Below are positions 41,601 to 54,900 of a stretch of DNA of 64,000 nt, one piece after another. The notes below the pieces were generated by a model that was not told where the DNA came from, made no database searches, and saw only the letters and a list, made by a program, of their open reading frames with translations. The translations under genes were made by a program, and so were the position numbers. Position 1 is the first letter of the stretch; the number at the start of each line of letters is the position of its first letter. Source of the DNA: Caprimulgus europaeus (taxonomy: Eukaryota > Chordata > Aves > Caprimulgiformes > Caprimulgidae); assembly GCA_907165065.1 (NCBI GenBank), contig OU015532.1, forward strand, positions 37,490,339 to 37,554,338. Reading direction: 5' to 3'.

Positions 41601-43900
41601 TCTGTTGTCACCATAGCAAAACATTGATTCCCCCTGCCACAAGCTATACACTTGGGACAGGCAAGGAAGAAAGGGCAGGTACTCGGGAACCAGCGCCCTA
41701 GTCCCAGCTGAGCCCAGGCCAGGAAGAACAATGAAAGCACTAGAAAACCTCACTGCAATGCTGGGATACTGGGAAAAAACAAAACCTTCACTCCAAGACC
41801 ATGCAAGTAGCCTGGGCAGACCACTGCTAAACTGTACCTTGACTCTTCCTTACATAACTTTAAAATCTATTTTTGCATATAATTTAATATCAACTAAAAA
41901 GGAGTCCGTAAGATCTGCCAAGCAGCCTCTCACAGAGGGCCCAGTAGCAAGGCTCCTGAACGCTCTGTGGCACACCTCGTGTGCCAGTTCAAGGTAGGTT
42001 CCATTTGCCTTTAATAACTTCTCCCATGAATAAGTAAAGCCCAGTGAAAGAAAGCGCTCTTACCCTGACAGTGTGTGTATTCTGATACCCAGCTGCTACT
42101 CATCTGCCTCTCCTAAGGCAGTCCCTTGTTAAGATGACAGTAGCAAGGGCAGGAGATGCGTGGAAGCAGACATCAACTAACATAAGTGCTTAATGCAGTT
42201 GTTTAGCTTAGTACCAATTTTTTATTTCAGACTTTAGGCCTAAATACCACTGGATTAGCCCCCTTCACAGAGTCTTTTAAACATATGCATACCTATACAT
42301 TACAAATGTTAAAGCCTTTTCACTGTAGACTCCATTCAGGTGGCTCCACAGCCAATACTCAATGCTTGAGCAAGCACATCTGCAGACAGCATATGGTGTG
42401 TCACTCATCACTTACCCTGCCCTGATGTGTACTCAAGAGTGGACACACCAGCACCTCATTCACACTTGTGCTGACACCACTATCAACCCTGGTGCAATTC
42501 CACAGGAGGGAAATCTCAAACATGGTATCAGTCACAGCCCTCCCACCACTCATTTTAGGGGAAAGGGAATGGTTTCACAATGGAGAATGACTAAGCTAAC
42601 CTTTCTTCAGTTACCATGGTTGGATATCCACCCAAATTCATTAATGTTGCTCAGGGATTGGTTGTAGAAGTTACTACCACATCAAGCTCTTGGGTCTTGC
42701 TGACTTGTGTTGGGAAGCTGCCTAGAGATATCTACTACACACAGAGTACCAACAAGATCATTTATGAAGCTAGGGGACTACACTGAACTTGTTTTCATGC
42801 ATATTCATAAGCGGCTCATATTCTTACATGTTTGTGTTAAGAAAATGCCAAATCATTTAGTCACAGATAATATGTCAGAGTACAGCTCATCTCTTGAAAA
42901 AGAGTGCCTTCTGTACTCACCATTCCTAATTTTGCTGTTGCCTGACAATTTTCCTTTGCAACAGTCACTAAGCAAAACATTTGCAATTCAGCTCACTATC
43001 ACAACAATCACATGGTGATTGTTCCCAATGGTTACACAGTAAAATGCATGGCTCCTGAGTCTTGTTCACTTTTTGACCTACCTTGTTTTTTTTAGATCTA
43101 TGACACTCAGAATATTTTACTCTTTACCTAGGGAATGCCTAAATCATTTCTACTGCAATATATGCATGCACAGATACAGCGGGAATAACAGAGCTAGCAG
43201 ATCCTGGATCCTGCATCGTATTACAGTGGGGAGGGGAAACACCACCACACTGACAAGAAAGAGAGAACCCAAACAGCAGGGCATGCAAACATGCAGTTTG
43301 TGTGCTATCTACAAGTCATCATTATCATGATGTTTGTCATTTGTTTTCTCGAGGAAGGAATCACCTGAGTGAGGCAAGGTGCACGCAGATGACATAGAGC
43401 AGTGTTAATTACCACGTGGAAGTCAAATTACGCCTGGTACAAACAGTCAAAGAACATTTATTGACACTTATTTTAGAAGACCTAAGACGCTCATTCTAGC
43501 CATATCCATACAAGGTCTGTCAGTATCTGCTGAAAACAGGTATCTTGCCAGCACCCTAAGACATCCACCACAAGTCTTTTAACTAGAGGAATTTGGAATT
43601 ATTTCTGGAAGCTCAAGTAGCTTTCTTTCTCCTACAATAATCCAGTTCAGTGTAAAACCAATATAGAAAAATTAATTCAAGACAGACTCAAACTGCTGTG
43701 TTTTTAATATTTGTAGCTAAGAAACTGTGCCATAGGTTAGCAGTCACACCTAGCACTCAATGGAATAGGAAGCAGGAACTCATCTCCTTTCCTGATGAAG
43801 TACAAAACAGTAAACAAAAGTTAACTTTGTTGAGGAAAAAAAGGAGGGTCCTTCTGACATTACTAACAGACACATGGGCAGGTGGTACTAGACTGAAGAA

Positions 43901-43954
43901 GGGAAAAGCCCCATGCTATGTATGTGTGGGAAAAGCCTCATGCTATGTATGTGT
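43901..43954. repeat. 27-bp tandem duplication (2 copies, 1 mismatch)
   Basis: The unit gggaaaagccccatgctatg plus tatgtgt occurs at 43901-43927 and 43928-43954 with one C/T difference. It sits inside a 195-codon plus-strand open frame that I consider chance. Confidence 0.93.
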
Positions 43955-45124
43955 ACAGGCAAAGGTGAGTTTGTTAGGAGAGAGAAAGAAAGAGAGATCT
44001 GCCTTGAGCAGGAGGAGTAGTAGAAAGGTAAATCACTCCCTGCCTTGCGCCCCATGGATGTTTGCTACAGTTATACCCACCCTGATATCAAGCTATAGAC
44101 CGTGCTGCAAAGTTACACCTGCCCTCTTGTCCAAAACCACACTCCAAAAACTAATTCAAATTTTATACTTGGTTCTCCACCACCACAACTGCTTGTATTC
44201 AGCACTGGCCAAATCACTGAGCGACACCCACCCAAACCCTCGCAACAAGGGGCACAGTCCCATTTCCTACACCAGTCACTGGTGAGCCTGGAGAGTTTCA
44301 CACACTAATCTCAGACCAGGGTCCAGCCAGAACCTCCTTTGGTAGAGATCAAGTTATTATGGAATAATTTAATTCCTGGAAGAACTCCCCTGGCTTCAAG
44401 CTTACACTGATGATAAACATAGTTTAGCCTAATCCACTCTTTGTTCCTAAAACTGTCCATTTTCTGCTGTCCCTCTAGCCCTCTCTGAGGGCTGCACAGA
44501 TGGGCAGGTCTCTGCAAGAGAGCTGGGGGCAGACTGCATAGCTTCACAGGAACACCAACGTGAAACACATTGTTTCAGGGTCTCTGCTTAAGTGCTAATC
44601 TTCTTCCGGATTTGGATGCCAGCCCCGATTATGAGAAGCATGCAGTAAACAGAATGGTGCCATGTGATATGTGTGCTTAACCCTCTTCCTGCTGGCTGCT
44701 GCGGTGGGAACAGCAATTGTCCCCGCAGACTGATTAGCCTTTTGTCCTCGGCTTGGGGCTTGCTGCCGTCTCCTCTGGAAAACCACAGCCACACAATGGA
44801 AGGATCAATGCAATTTCTATCATAAACAGTCCCCTAGAACTCAGCTTTATTTGGTGATCTGCCCTACTCTGACCCAAACATATGGCTGGGCACCAGCCAC
44901 AGCCATGTCCAACAACACCACCTATCTGTGTGCGGCTTCACAGGGACAGGGGCAGAGGTAATTAAGATGCTGCAGTGGGAGGCTCCAACTGATCTTGTCT
45001 GTGGGCCAGGAAGAAATAATTCCACTCCCAACACACTGAATAACCAGTGGGTGGGCTTGATGAGCAAGGGCACAGTTGTGCCAAGCCTTTCCTCAGCAAG
45101 CAATCACACAGCTGTTACACACTC

Positions 45125-45400
45125 CAGTAGCATTGGCCATCGCCCAGGGGCGCCAGGGCTGCTGCACAAGCATCCGGTGCGAGGCATCGCACGCCGTGCT
45201 CCCACTCCAACTGCTGCCACGCCTGTCTTCCAGTTACAACCACACAATCCCACACCAGCACCCACCACAGCTTGGGAAGAGAAAGTAACCTGAACCAGCA
45301 GGCTGGAAGCCAGGGAAGTAATTAATTTCTACCTCTCTCTCCCATGAGATCCTCTTCCCTCGCATGGGATCGCGTATCATCACGGCACGTAGGATCTAAC
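45125..45400. other. CpG-enriched patches in intron 1
   Basis: Two clusters, about 45138-45225 and 45358-45392, carry several CpGs each (for example catccggtgcgaggcatcgc and gggatcgcgtatcatcacgg), against a CpG-poor background. They could mark an unmethylated regulatory element. I see no promoter motif or exon. Confidence 0.3.
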
Positions 45401-46727
45401 CTTTGCAGGACTCTCCCTTCCTCTTAGGCAGTCAGATGGCCACAGAGCATTGTGCTTCTAAGGGAAACATTTTCTTCCTGCACAAATCAGGCAATCCAAC
45501 TCAGAAAGTAGAGTTTCCACAGCCTTAAGTTCAACTTGGTACTTAGCAAGCCTAGCTACACTTATTAGTGGCCTAGGAGCTCCTCACATCCTATCTCCTA
45601 CATCCTATGCACTGTACTGGCAACTGCCAGAGGAAGTTAGTCATTTCCACATCAGACTGTCTCCCATGCCATGAGCCAGCCAGCCCATTTCTGCATGCAG
45701 GTAAGGTATTGTTAAGTGAATTACAATTTATTTCTTCCCTTCTCAGTATGCCAAAACAGCTAAGCCTCTTGCACTGCTTAGCAGGCTACTCTATCACTTT
45801 TTTTTTTTTTCCTGACTTCCTGATGCTTAGGAACCCAACCCTGATAATTTAGAGCCTGTCTCTGGCTCTCTGTGTGGTTTCTCTACATTTAGGACTGCTG
45901 GAGGCTGAGCTCTGCCCAGGAAGACTCAGCACAGAGCCATGACGTGTTCATACTGCAGACTCTGAACTACACTTGAAGCAACAGTTGGAAGAGAAGTATA
46001 GGTCCATATGAACAGTGACCAGGCAGCAAAAGCAGAACAGCTCACAGCACTATGCATTTGTTAGGGAATAAGGAGCCAGGCAACCATCAATGGAGCAGCT
46101 GCAGAAGAGCATCTCCCTGCAGATGGGGGATTCCTGCTCAGCTTACTGTAGCAGCAGCCTGCCCCGTTGCATTATCCCAACAGGGAAGCATCAGCTCCCA
46201 GGCATGAGGAGCCAACCCACAGCACAATCCTTTGCTCCCCAGACTCCCTACAGCAGCCTTGCTGTTCTTTAAAGATGAGTATCAGATACTGGTACCTGTT
46301 CATGGAAGAAGTCTGGTATTCTGCAAAGCAGCATGGCAAAGTCTTCAGGTTTTGAGCTTTCAGACTTGGAGTGCTAGAGACTGCACTTGCTCAGCAGCTT
46401 TGTTTCCTCAAAACTTCAGCAACTGAGCTTGTGTGAACTGCTCTGAGCTCTGGCAATCTCTGCAGGGCCTAAGAGGAGGCAGCTAATGTTCCGGCATAGG
46501 CAACAGAAGCAGCCTCTTTCCCAGCTCAATAGCTGCTGCACAGCAGTTCTCTGACCAGCTATTAAGCACTCGCTTCCAGAAGGCAAGAGACTGCATTGGA
46601 CTTGAAAATGAGACAGATGCCAAATCCCAGTCCAGGGCCAGTGCTTGGGGAACCAGGCAATGTGATGCTCAGAACACAGATTCACTGATACTTATTTCCA
46701 CAGCACACACAGTTAAAAGTTTGTTGC

Positions 46728-46743
46728 TTTTTTTTTTTTTTTT
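46728..46743. repeat. Poly(T) run, 16 bases
   Basis: A run of 16 T on the plus strand (poly-A in the ACTN1 transcript). It is not preceded by any recognisable retrocopy or SINE, so it is listed as a simple repeat. A 13-T run occurs at 45798-45810. Confidence 0.9.
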
Positions 46744-49700
46744 CCTTACACTCTCTCCAGCTCTTTCCCATTTTCTTGCTTCTCCCTCACTGTGGGAAGC
46801 TATCTAGGTTTAACTCTTCTCCCTCTTATTGTTTTGGTAAATTAATTTTAACAGTGATTAAGTTCTTTCATCTGGCTCACAGTTCGTGTCCACAAGCAAT
46901 CGTGCTGGAGCATTGCAGAGGCTGTGCCTTGCAAAAGAGGGAAGGAGCAGCTGGGGACACACATTTCTCAGGCAGCTATTGCTAGTGCAGCCCCCTTACT
47001 CTGTCAAGCCTGAAGTATACTCTCATTCCTTCCAACATAACTTACTTGTGTCAGGCAGATTTCCATTCCCCCATGCCAAACTCCTTCCCCCATAACCTCA
47101 GCTATCTTGCATGGCTGGAGGTAGTTTTTAAGGTGCATTCCTACCTATGGAGAGGACAGTTTATTCTTTTCACATGCAGACTAGAACTATCACCTGGTCC
47201 AAGCTGCAAAAATTCAAGGAATTTGGGCAGGGCTTAAAAAAAGTGAGAAAGCATGCTTTGCTTTCCAACCTAGTAAAAGGTATTCAGAAGCCTGGAACAG
47301 AGCACAAACCTCAAGCTTGGAGGAGGTCCCCTACATTTGCTGCAGCTCCAAATACCATATTGCTGCAGGACTGGTTTCATGGCTGGCACTGACCACTTCA
47401 TTGACATTAAAGTGCACAGTCCCACTCTGCACTCACCCTTCACTTCTTCCACCCTGTCACCTCTTGCTTCCCTTAACCTTAGGCTCAGCAGGATCAACGC
47501 TGAAAACTCACTTTTCCATAGCATGCACAAGTACTGATCATGGGTACTGATCATGATCATCCAACTGAGAACCAGTGACAGATATGCACAGTTAGACTGG
47601 ACTGAAAATAGTGAAACTCCATCTGGAGTGAGTCTCGCCCCAAGTAAATGGCTGAAGAGAGAACACTCAGCACTCACATACAGAAAAGTTAAATAAATTA
47701 GGTGCAAAACATAAGATTCTGGCAGGTCTTTGGGACCATCAGGGACTGCCAATTTGAATATACCTTATGTCACCCTCTGGCAAACTGTCCAGAATACACT
47801 TTACAGACTGCAATTACACAATACATTTATTCACCCCTTTTATAAGGCTGCAGAAATACTGAAGTTTACTATCCAAAAAGCAGATGAGTGCTACATAAAC
47901 GACAAAGGGCTCTGGAGTATGTTATTCCCAGTATACATATGTAAAATATTTTGCCCACTCATCTGCTTGGGAAGGCAAAGCAAGTAGCAAATGAGGGGTA
48001 AATTAAGACCCAGTTAGTCTGACAGAAACAGGCATGTCTAGCTAATAGTTCTATTCTCTTCTACTAAGATCAGAAGGGTGGTTGTTGCTCTGGTGCACCA
48101 CAACTTCATGACAAATAAGCACCCTTACAAAACCTTGCTAAGGATTCACATGAGAAGAAGTCATAGGAGAATGTGACTTAACAATCCACCACATGGGACA
48201 GTCAGAGGGGAACAGAAACCCAAGCAAGTCTTGCCAATGCCTCACTCTTTGCTGTAGCATCAGGACACCACCCACATCCAGAGGCACACTTACCCAAAGG
48301 ACATCTCTTACTGCTTATTGCACCCCTTCATTGATGAAGAGCTTGCCTGGAGAGCTGCTCCTTTGGGTGGGCTGTGCAGAACGAGTCTGCACCTTTGATC
48401 CCCACAGCTTGACTGTGCCCAGTACAAACACTCCCCTACCTCAAGCCTGCCTGTGGCTGTCCTGCTCAGGAGCAGAGCAAGGCTTACTCAGTTAGGGGCT
48501 GCCAGAGCCCTCCACCAGCAAGGGACTTCCAAATAAGCTCTAAAGGCAAGTGAAACCACCAAAATAGTTTTTATGTGAAAGAGATTAAGATAATTACTAA
48601 AAACTTATTAACAAAAAGTTTCTAAAAGCTCTTTCCAGCACCACATCATTTTGTTAAGGCATCAGACCATGAAGGCCAGCAACCCACCTAAGCAGAACAG
48701 CAATCTTCAATCCAAAGCATATGAGATCACCAAACATAATGGCAGAGTAAGATGGGAACACAGATTTTGCTTCTCAGCTCCTGCTAATGAAAGCAGGGCA
48801 AGGAAGGGAAGGGGAAAAGAGGAGGGAGAATTTGAGATAGGGAAATATAGGTAGAAAAAGAGATATATATCTAGGAGTATCATCAGAGGCTTTGAACTCA
48901 AAGTAAAATTTAACAAATAATAGTATGCTAGTGATTTTATTCTCTTTGGCTATTCCCACAGCAGAAGCTTGCTATGAAGAACTGCTGTCCCACACTAGCA
49001 GGGTTGGAAGGGTGTGGAGAAAAGTACATCTCTACTTGCAATTTTGTAGCAGCATGCTGAAAGCAGACATCTGAAGCTGAAGATGACAGAAATACATAAG
49101 CACCACTCTAAAGTGGCCTGCTACTACACTTCATCCTGAAGAGAGACTGGGACACACTCAAGCAGGGTGTGCTGATAGCAGCTGTGCCAGCACCTAAAAC
49201 CAACAAGAAGTCAAACGCACGGTGCTTAGTGCAGAAGAACACAGAACTGAAAATAATTTAAGTCAAGTGGATTTTAAGCAAATACCACAACTTATGAGTT
49301 GTAATCAGCCCAAGTGGTCTTAAGGTAAGACTTAAAAGTAAAAGAAAAAAAAAGGGAGGGGGGTCCATTTAAAATCAGTTACCATCGCTTTAGTGCTCGT
49401 GGCCTTGCAGTACCTGGGAACCACGCTCACAGATCAGAGTTGTGCTGTGCAGGGCGCCGTACAAACACGGGGCAGAAACACCGTGCCTGTCCCCAAACAC
49501 CCTGCAAGCTGCAAGCACGGCACGAGACTGCAGGAAGATGCAGACAGATGCAAAGGCAGAGTGCAAGGCAACAGGCAGACGCTGCTCAGAGCAGCAGGAA
49601 GGGATTTGGGCACATCATGGGGCCCCACTGGCACTCTAGGACTTGCTCCTCACCTTACTGACCACTCTGACCTACGTGGCAACAAGCACATTGTGAACCT

Positions 49701-50012
49701 TTCATGTAACTTGGTGACAACAGCAGATTTCTGGGGCAATAAGGTAAGTATATAGTCAGCAGAGGCAGATGCTGACAGCATGCACAAGATCGAGAGGGGT
49801 GAGAACATCTCTCCCCTCCTAAGCTAAATCCAGAGCACACAAAAACTCACTCCCATCAGAAGTTGTTTCTCTATTCATTTCACCTGCCAGGGGCCACAAT
49901 GCAGACTGTGCATCTTACAGCACCTCTGTTGCCCAGCACCACACAAGAACAGAGCCTGGAAAAGTAGCACAATAATTGCTCGAGAGCAAAATGAAAACCC
50001 TGTGATGGGAAT

Positions 50013-50181
50013 GGGTTTTGGGGTGGCAGTGGTTTTTGGGTGGGGGATTTTTGCCAGGGGGGTGGTGGTGGTGTTTGCTTGTTTGGTTTGTTGTTTTGGT
50101 TTGTCTTAAAAAAAACCCACCACCACCACCACCAACCCCCCCCCCCCCCAAAAAAAAAACAACAACCCCCAAAAAACCACC
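50013..50181. repeat. G/T-rich arm followed by A/C-rich arm: imperfect inverted repeat
   Basis: The plus strand is G/T-rich from about 50013 to 50104 and switches to almost pure A/C from 50108 to 50181, including C14 (50136-50149) and A10 (50150-50159). The arms are partly complementary: gtggtttttggg can pair with cccaaaaaaccac, and ggggggtggtggtggtgttt with aaacccaccaccaccacc. The single strand could fold into a long imperfect hairpin. Homopolymer lengths may be affected by sequencing error. Confidence 0.85.
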
Positions 50182-50689
50182 TCATCCTCAGGCCAAAAAG
50201 ACTTTTCATTTTTCTAACCCCATCATAAGCCAAACACTGCAAATGCACACCCTACTCAGCTGCTGAGTACAGTGTGTTTGCCAACTGATGGCTGGCAGCT
50301 GGGCAGCTGGGTGTTCTACCACTGCAGGGCCTTTGCTCTCTGCAGCTGCGTGTACTCACTCCCCCTCGTCCCTTCTCATCCAGCAGGGCTCTCCACTTTA
50401 AAAGCTGCCCACATTTGTTCCTCACCACAGTTCCAAGAAGGAAGAGCCTGAGTTACAAGAAGCTTCATCTCAGGAGGTAAAAATGAGGAAGCAGAACAAA
50501 GGCTGGAGAGCAGTGCTCTGGTCCTGCCCTCCTGCCAGGGTATGAAGGGGAGGGTAGGAGATGCCTTCAGGAAAGCTGGCTCATTGCTCCCAAAAGGAGA
50601 AGTGCCTGAATAACACAGCAGAGGGATGCATCTGCTTGGAAACCCCAAGTCCTGCAGAAGGAATCTGCAGGGCCAGGAGCTGAAGTCTC

Positions 50690-50747
50690 TTTGTAGGCCT
50701 TGCCTACAAAGTTAGTAATTTGGCCTTGCCTACAAAGTTAGTAATTT
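50690..50747. repeat. 26-bp tandem duplication with overlapping hairpin
   Basis: The unit ggccttgcctacaaagttag plus taattt is repeated exactly at 50696-50721 and 50722-50747. The left edge also forms an inverted repeat: tttgtaggc (50690-50698) and gcctacaaa (50702-50710) with a 3-base loop. Confidence 0.93.
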
Positions 50748-51731
50748 GGTGGGTGGGGGGGAAAGCATAAATACTGAGCATTGGAACAGGAGATGTTGAG
50801 CCTGCTGCAACACAGGCATCTTCTACCATATAATAAACCAAATGGTAAGGATACTACATCACACCCTCAACACCACCAGCTGCCCTGCAAGTTCCAGCCA
50901 ACACCAGCATCCTCTGACACTGGTGAGTCAGAGAGAAGGCTCCCTTCTGACAAACAGGCAGCAGGAGATCACCATGAGCTAGGCACTCACCTTCACAAGG
51001 CTCCAGAGCTTCTCCCTGCTGTGGGAAGCCCATGTGGCACCATCCAGGGCTCGGCACAGAGGCAGTGTGGCCTGTCTCAGGCTTGCCCTGTGTCCCCTGC
51101 ACCCACCCCTGGACCATGGGCAGTAATTGCCTCTCACAGGACTGCAGGCAAAAGCTGTTCCAAGCTCTGCAAACAGAGGATATTATGCTTCAAGTGTTTT
51201 AGTTACTGTAAGCAGTTCACTAATTACAGTAGTAATGATTGGATTATGGCCAGTTAACAGCTTTAAAGAAACAAGCCATTAAAGGAGAGGGAGGGAAATA
51301 CTCCTTTGGGTCTAGGATAGAAACAGCTTCCAGCAGTCCACCCTGGAGGAGACCATCAGTAGCTGGCTGCGTTAGACCACTTGCAACAGGCTGCAACAGC
51401 AAGGAGCAGTGTAATGTGTCACGAAATGACATAGTGGCACATGGAAATTGTCAGCACTGGAGGAGGTGTGCTTGCAGGAACAGAAGGTCTCCTGCTCCTG
51501 TGCTGGCACTGTCATCTCCAACACCTCTGCATGACCGGACACAGAAGACATGCTGCATTCAGGTGTGTGCACGCTGAGTTACTGACACAGTGTCATGCTT
51601 GTGATGCTTTGTTTCAGCATGCAAGGAGTTGTGGCTACAGGCATTTTAGAAACCCTTAACAGAGAGACCTGCCAGCGCCAATCAAGCAGCCAAATGCAGT
51701 AGGAGGAGCCCTTCTACGATTCTGTCACCAG

Positions 51732-51950
51732 GGCAGGTTTAGGTTGGCTATTAGGAAAAATTTATTCACAGAAAAGGTAGTCAAACACTGGAACAGGCTG
51801 CCCAGGGAAGTGGAGTCACCATCCCTGGAGTATTTAAAAGACAGGTAGATGAGGTGCTTAGGGACATGGTTCAGAGATGGGATTGGTAGCGATAGATTAA
51901 TGGTTGGATTCGATCTTATAGGTCTTTTCCAACCACTCTGATTCTATCAC
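51732..51950 (+). mobile_element. CR1 LINE, 5'-truncated 3' end
   Basis: The sequence matches the well-known CR1 3' region: aggttggctattaggaaaaa, ggaacaggctgcccaggga, ccatccctggagtatttaaa, gaggtgcttagggacatggt, and an end in ggtcttttccaacc plus attctat. CR1 is the dominant non-LTR retrotransposon of birds and typically survives as short 3' pieces with an ATTCTATG-like tail. This copy lies antisense to ACTN1 in intron 1. No coding part remains. It is flanked by gattctgtcaccag (51718-51731) and gattctatcaccag (51940-51953). Confidence 0.93.
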
Positions 51951-54900
51951 CAGAAAGAGCAGATAGAAATTTCCCTTCACTAGCAAACGTTGCCAGCACT
52001 GGGAAGATCACAGTATCAGGAGTATTAAATCTCTCCAGTTGCTACAAATCTGTAGAAGGAACATGCAGTGAGGCTCCCTGCACACCTAACTCTCATATCT
52101 CTCCTTGTTCTTCCACAGCACCTGACTGCAGAGCAGTCTGCAGAAAAACAGCTGGACCAATGAATCCCTGCAAGAAATACTATCCTAATGCACATAGGCT
52201 GCAACAAGAAGGACTGCCAGCTCTGGAAGATGAAGTTTTGCGTGGCCATGCCTTTTCTGTGGAGGGAAAGAGGTCCTGGATGCACAGCCTCCCCCTTGAA
52301 GGGGGCCCTCTGCCCTTCAGCACCTTCCACTGAAGAGGAAAGGAATATCCCATTTTACAGAAGTCCAGTGTGTTGAAACCGTGATGAAGGGAATAATACT
52401 CATTCCCAGATGACTACCCTCATGCTATTGCCAGCAGCACATCCCTGTGGGTTGGGTAGCTCTGCCACCCACTTTTTCCTCTCCACTTGCCCTAGGAAAA
52501 GCAGGTCTCTACGCCCCTTGCCAGCCCTCACCCGCAACAGCCACCCTTGGGTGGTAACACCCCACTATTGTATCCCCTGTGCAAGCTCTTCAAGGCCGCC
52601 CTTCATGCCCTCCTCAGCAGTATCTTGCTCTGCTTGGTCTCCTTGATCTCCTCTCCCTTCAGAAGTCTTCAGCTGAGGACTGGCAGAAACTGAGTTTGGT
52701 ATCGCTGGCTGGAGGGTGAGGATTTCTGGCAGAAAACCGGTGGAGCTGGGCATCATGCCCAGAGTGAGTTCACACTTGGCTCACCACAGCTGGAAACAGT
52801 CTCATCCCTGGCCAGAGTTCCCTAACGGCCCAACAAAACCCTCAGGAAACAGCAAGTTTCCACACGTTAGCCATTTTGAAACAGACTGGTTCGTGTTCAT
52901 GAGTGTACTCCCCCGCTGCCCCCACCCAGCCTTCTCTGCGCAGCGCCGTCGCCCAAGTGCTGCTGACAAAAGGTGCTCGAGGAGCAAGAACTGTTGAAGC
53001 ACAAGGTCTCCCTCTGTGCAGCCAGGTGTGGCCAAGACCAACGCTTCCTCTGGAGATGCTCCTCCTGTACAGCAACACCATGAGCAGAGCTAGAGGGAAG
53101 AGGCTTGAACAAACATAACCCCCGACTCCTCTTCCCACCACGCCCTTGCATCTGAACTACTGCTCCCCCCTCCTTCATCAGTGGGAGATCTCTACATCTC
53201 CCAAACCAGAGAAGACATGTAGAAAATTCACCTGGAAGCATAAATATGCTTAAAAAGCTGGAACTGCTTTTGGCTGCAATCAAAGTTTTCCTTAGGAAAT
53301 TAAGTATTTTCCGTTGTGATAAACCCTGGCATAGCCGTGGTCTAAACAGCTTTAAACAAAGTGTCCTTTCTTTGGCATTGTTTAACAGTTTAAGAAATTA
53401 ACTTGCCTTTTTTTCACCTGTGGAGCCAAATTTTAAAGTTTTCTTGGGGATAATGTATTTAAGTAACAGAACTAACTCATCACCTACTGAAGGGTAAGTT
53501 AAAACAAACTGAGGGGGATCACAGGTAAGTATACTGGGTAGCAAGAGAAATGCAGCTGCTATAGAGCCAAGGAATCTGGCCAGGAAACAGGGCTCTGGGA
53601 TCACTTCATCACTTTCCATGATGAAGAAAAGAGCACTCAGCTGGGATGCAGAGACCATACATGGTTCTCTCGCTCTCCCTCATCTCTCAGAGGCCTTTAC
53701 AGGCTGGCTCCTGGAGCGAAGATGTAACAGCACAACTTCCATTTACAGCAGCGGTGAAGTTCCAGTGCTTAGCATCACACGCTGCAGCGAGGAGCAGCAA
53801 CTGCTCTGGCTGCCTGATCCAAAGGCCATGGAAAGCAGAAGTCCTCTGCTGCCAAGGTGCAGCACCTCTGTAGCATGGGAGAGTTGTCCTCAGCGTTGCA
53901 AGAGGAAGCATGAGTATCCTGCATGAAACTTCTCCAAGCTTATAGCACTCTGCTCACGGAAGGAGCAGAGCAAACAGGCTGCCCATCCACACTGTGCTGT
54001 GTGGCACAAGAGATACAAACTCCACAAGGGTCCCTCTGAAAATGAGGGCCATGCACAGGATGCATGAGCCGAGCCCACCTGCACTATTCCTAAGGGCAAG
54101 CCCTACACCAGGGTAATGCATGGTCACTGCAAAGTCAAGCAGACTGCCAAAGAAGCAGCCAGCTGGCACATCAGGTCAGCCCTGCCTTCCCACTGACCAC
54201 GTAAGCCATGTACAAGGAGGTGGGACAAGTTGCTGCTTGAGAAGTCTGCCCTGCAGCCTCATCTGCCTATCAGCTGTCCACACTGCTGTGTTTCTGTAAG
54301 ACTGCCTAGAAGCTCTGGACTGCTGGCATTCAGAAACCCACTTGAAACCACTCCAGTCTGGGCGACAGACAGGTGATGCACAGACACACCAGTGGTGTCC
54401 GCTGCAGTGAGCGTTAACAGCCAAGACACGGCCTTTCCACCTGCCAGCACCTCCCATCTTGGCTCTAGTACAATGGGAAGGCCAGTTTTGCTGTCATTTC
54501 CCACTCCACAGGGATGAACACATTTCCAGGAGCCTTTCAGTCTACATAGACAGAATTATAAATCAAAGATTCATCCAGATGAGAGGCCAAAATCCCCTCT
54601 GTTTATCCATGCATACCCCAGCCCTGTCAATGGGAGCTGTTTCAGCACACTGAGGGTGGAGAAGGTCTCTGCAGAGCACTGTTCATGTTGCAGTGCTTCA
54701 CCTTTGGAAGAAGAGGGGACAACTGCAGGTAAAACCCTGAGGTCAGCCAGCTGCAGTACTGATACAAAGGTTGGCTTGCAAAGGTCTGACCTAGCCCGTA
54801 CCTATAGGATACACACACTGCCAGCTGAGCAGGAAAGACACAACGACAGGAAGCCAAAATGGGGAAAAAACAGTTCAGCTTTACTGCCTAATCGGGAGCC

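Noticed and set aside
43698..44285. 195-codon plus-strand open frame
   Set aside because: Length is within what chance gives in 64 kb times six frames. No domain, no splice context, and it contains a recent tandem duplication.
47270..47752. 160-codon minus-strand open frame in intron 1
   Set aside because: No domain or splice context; chance-length frame.
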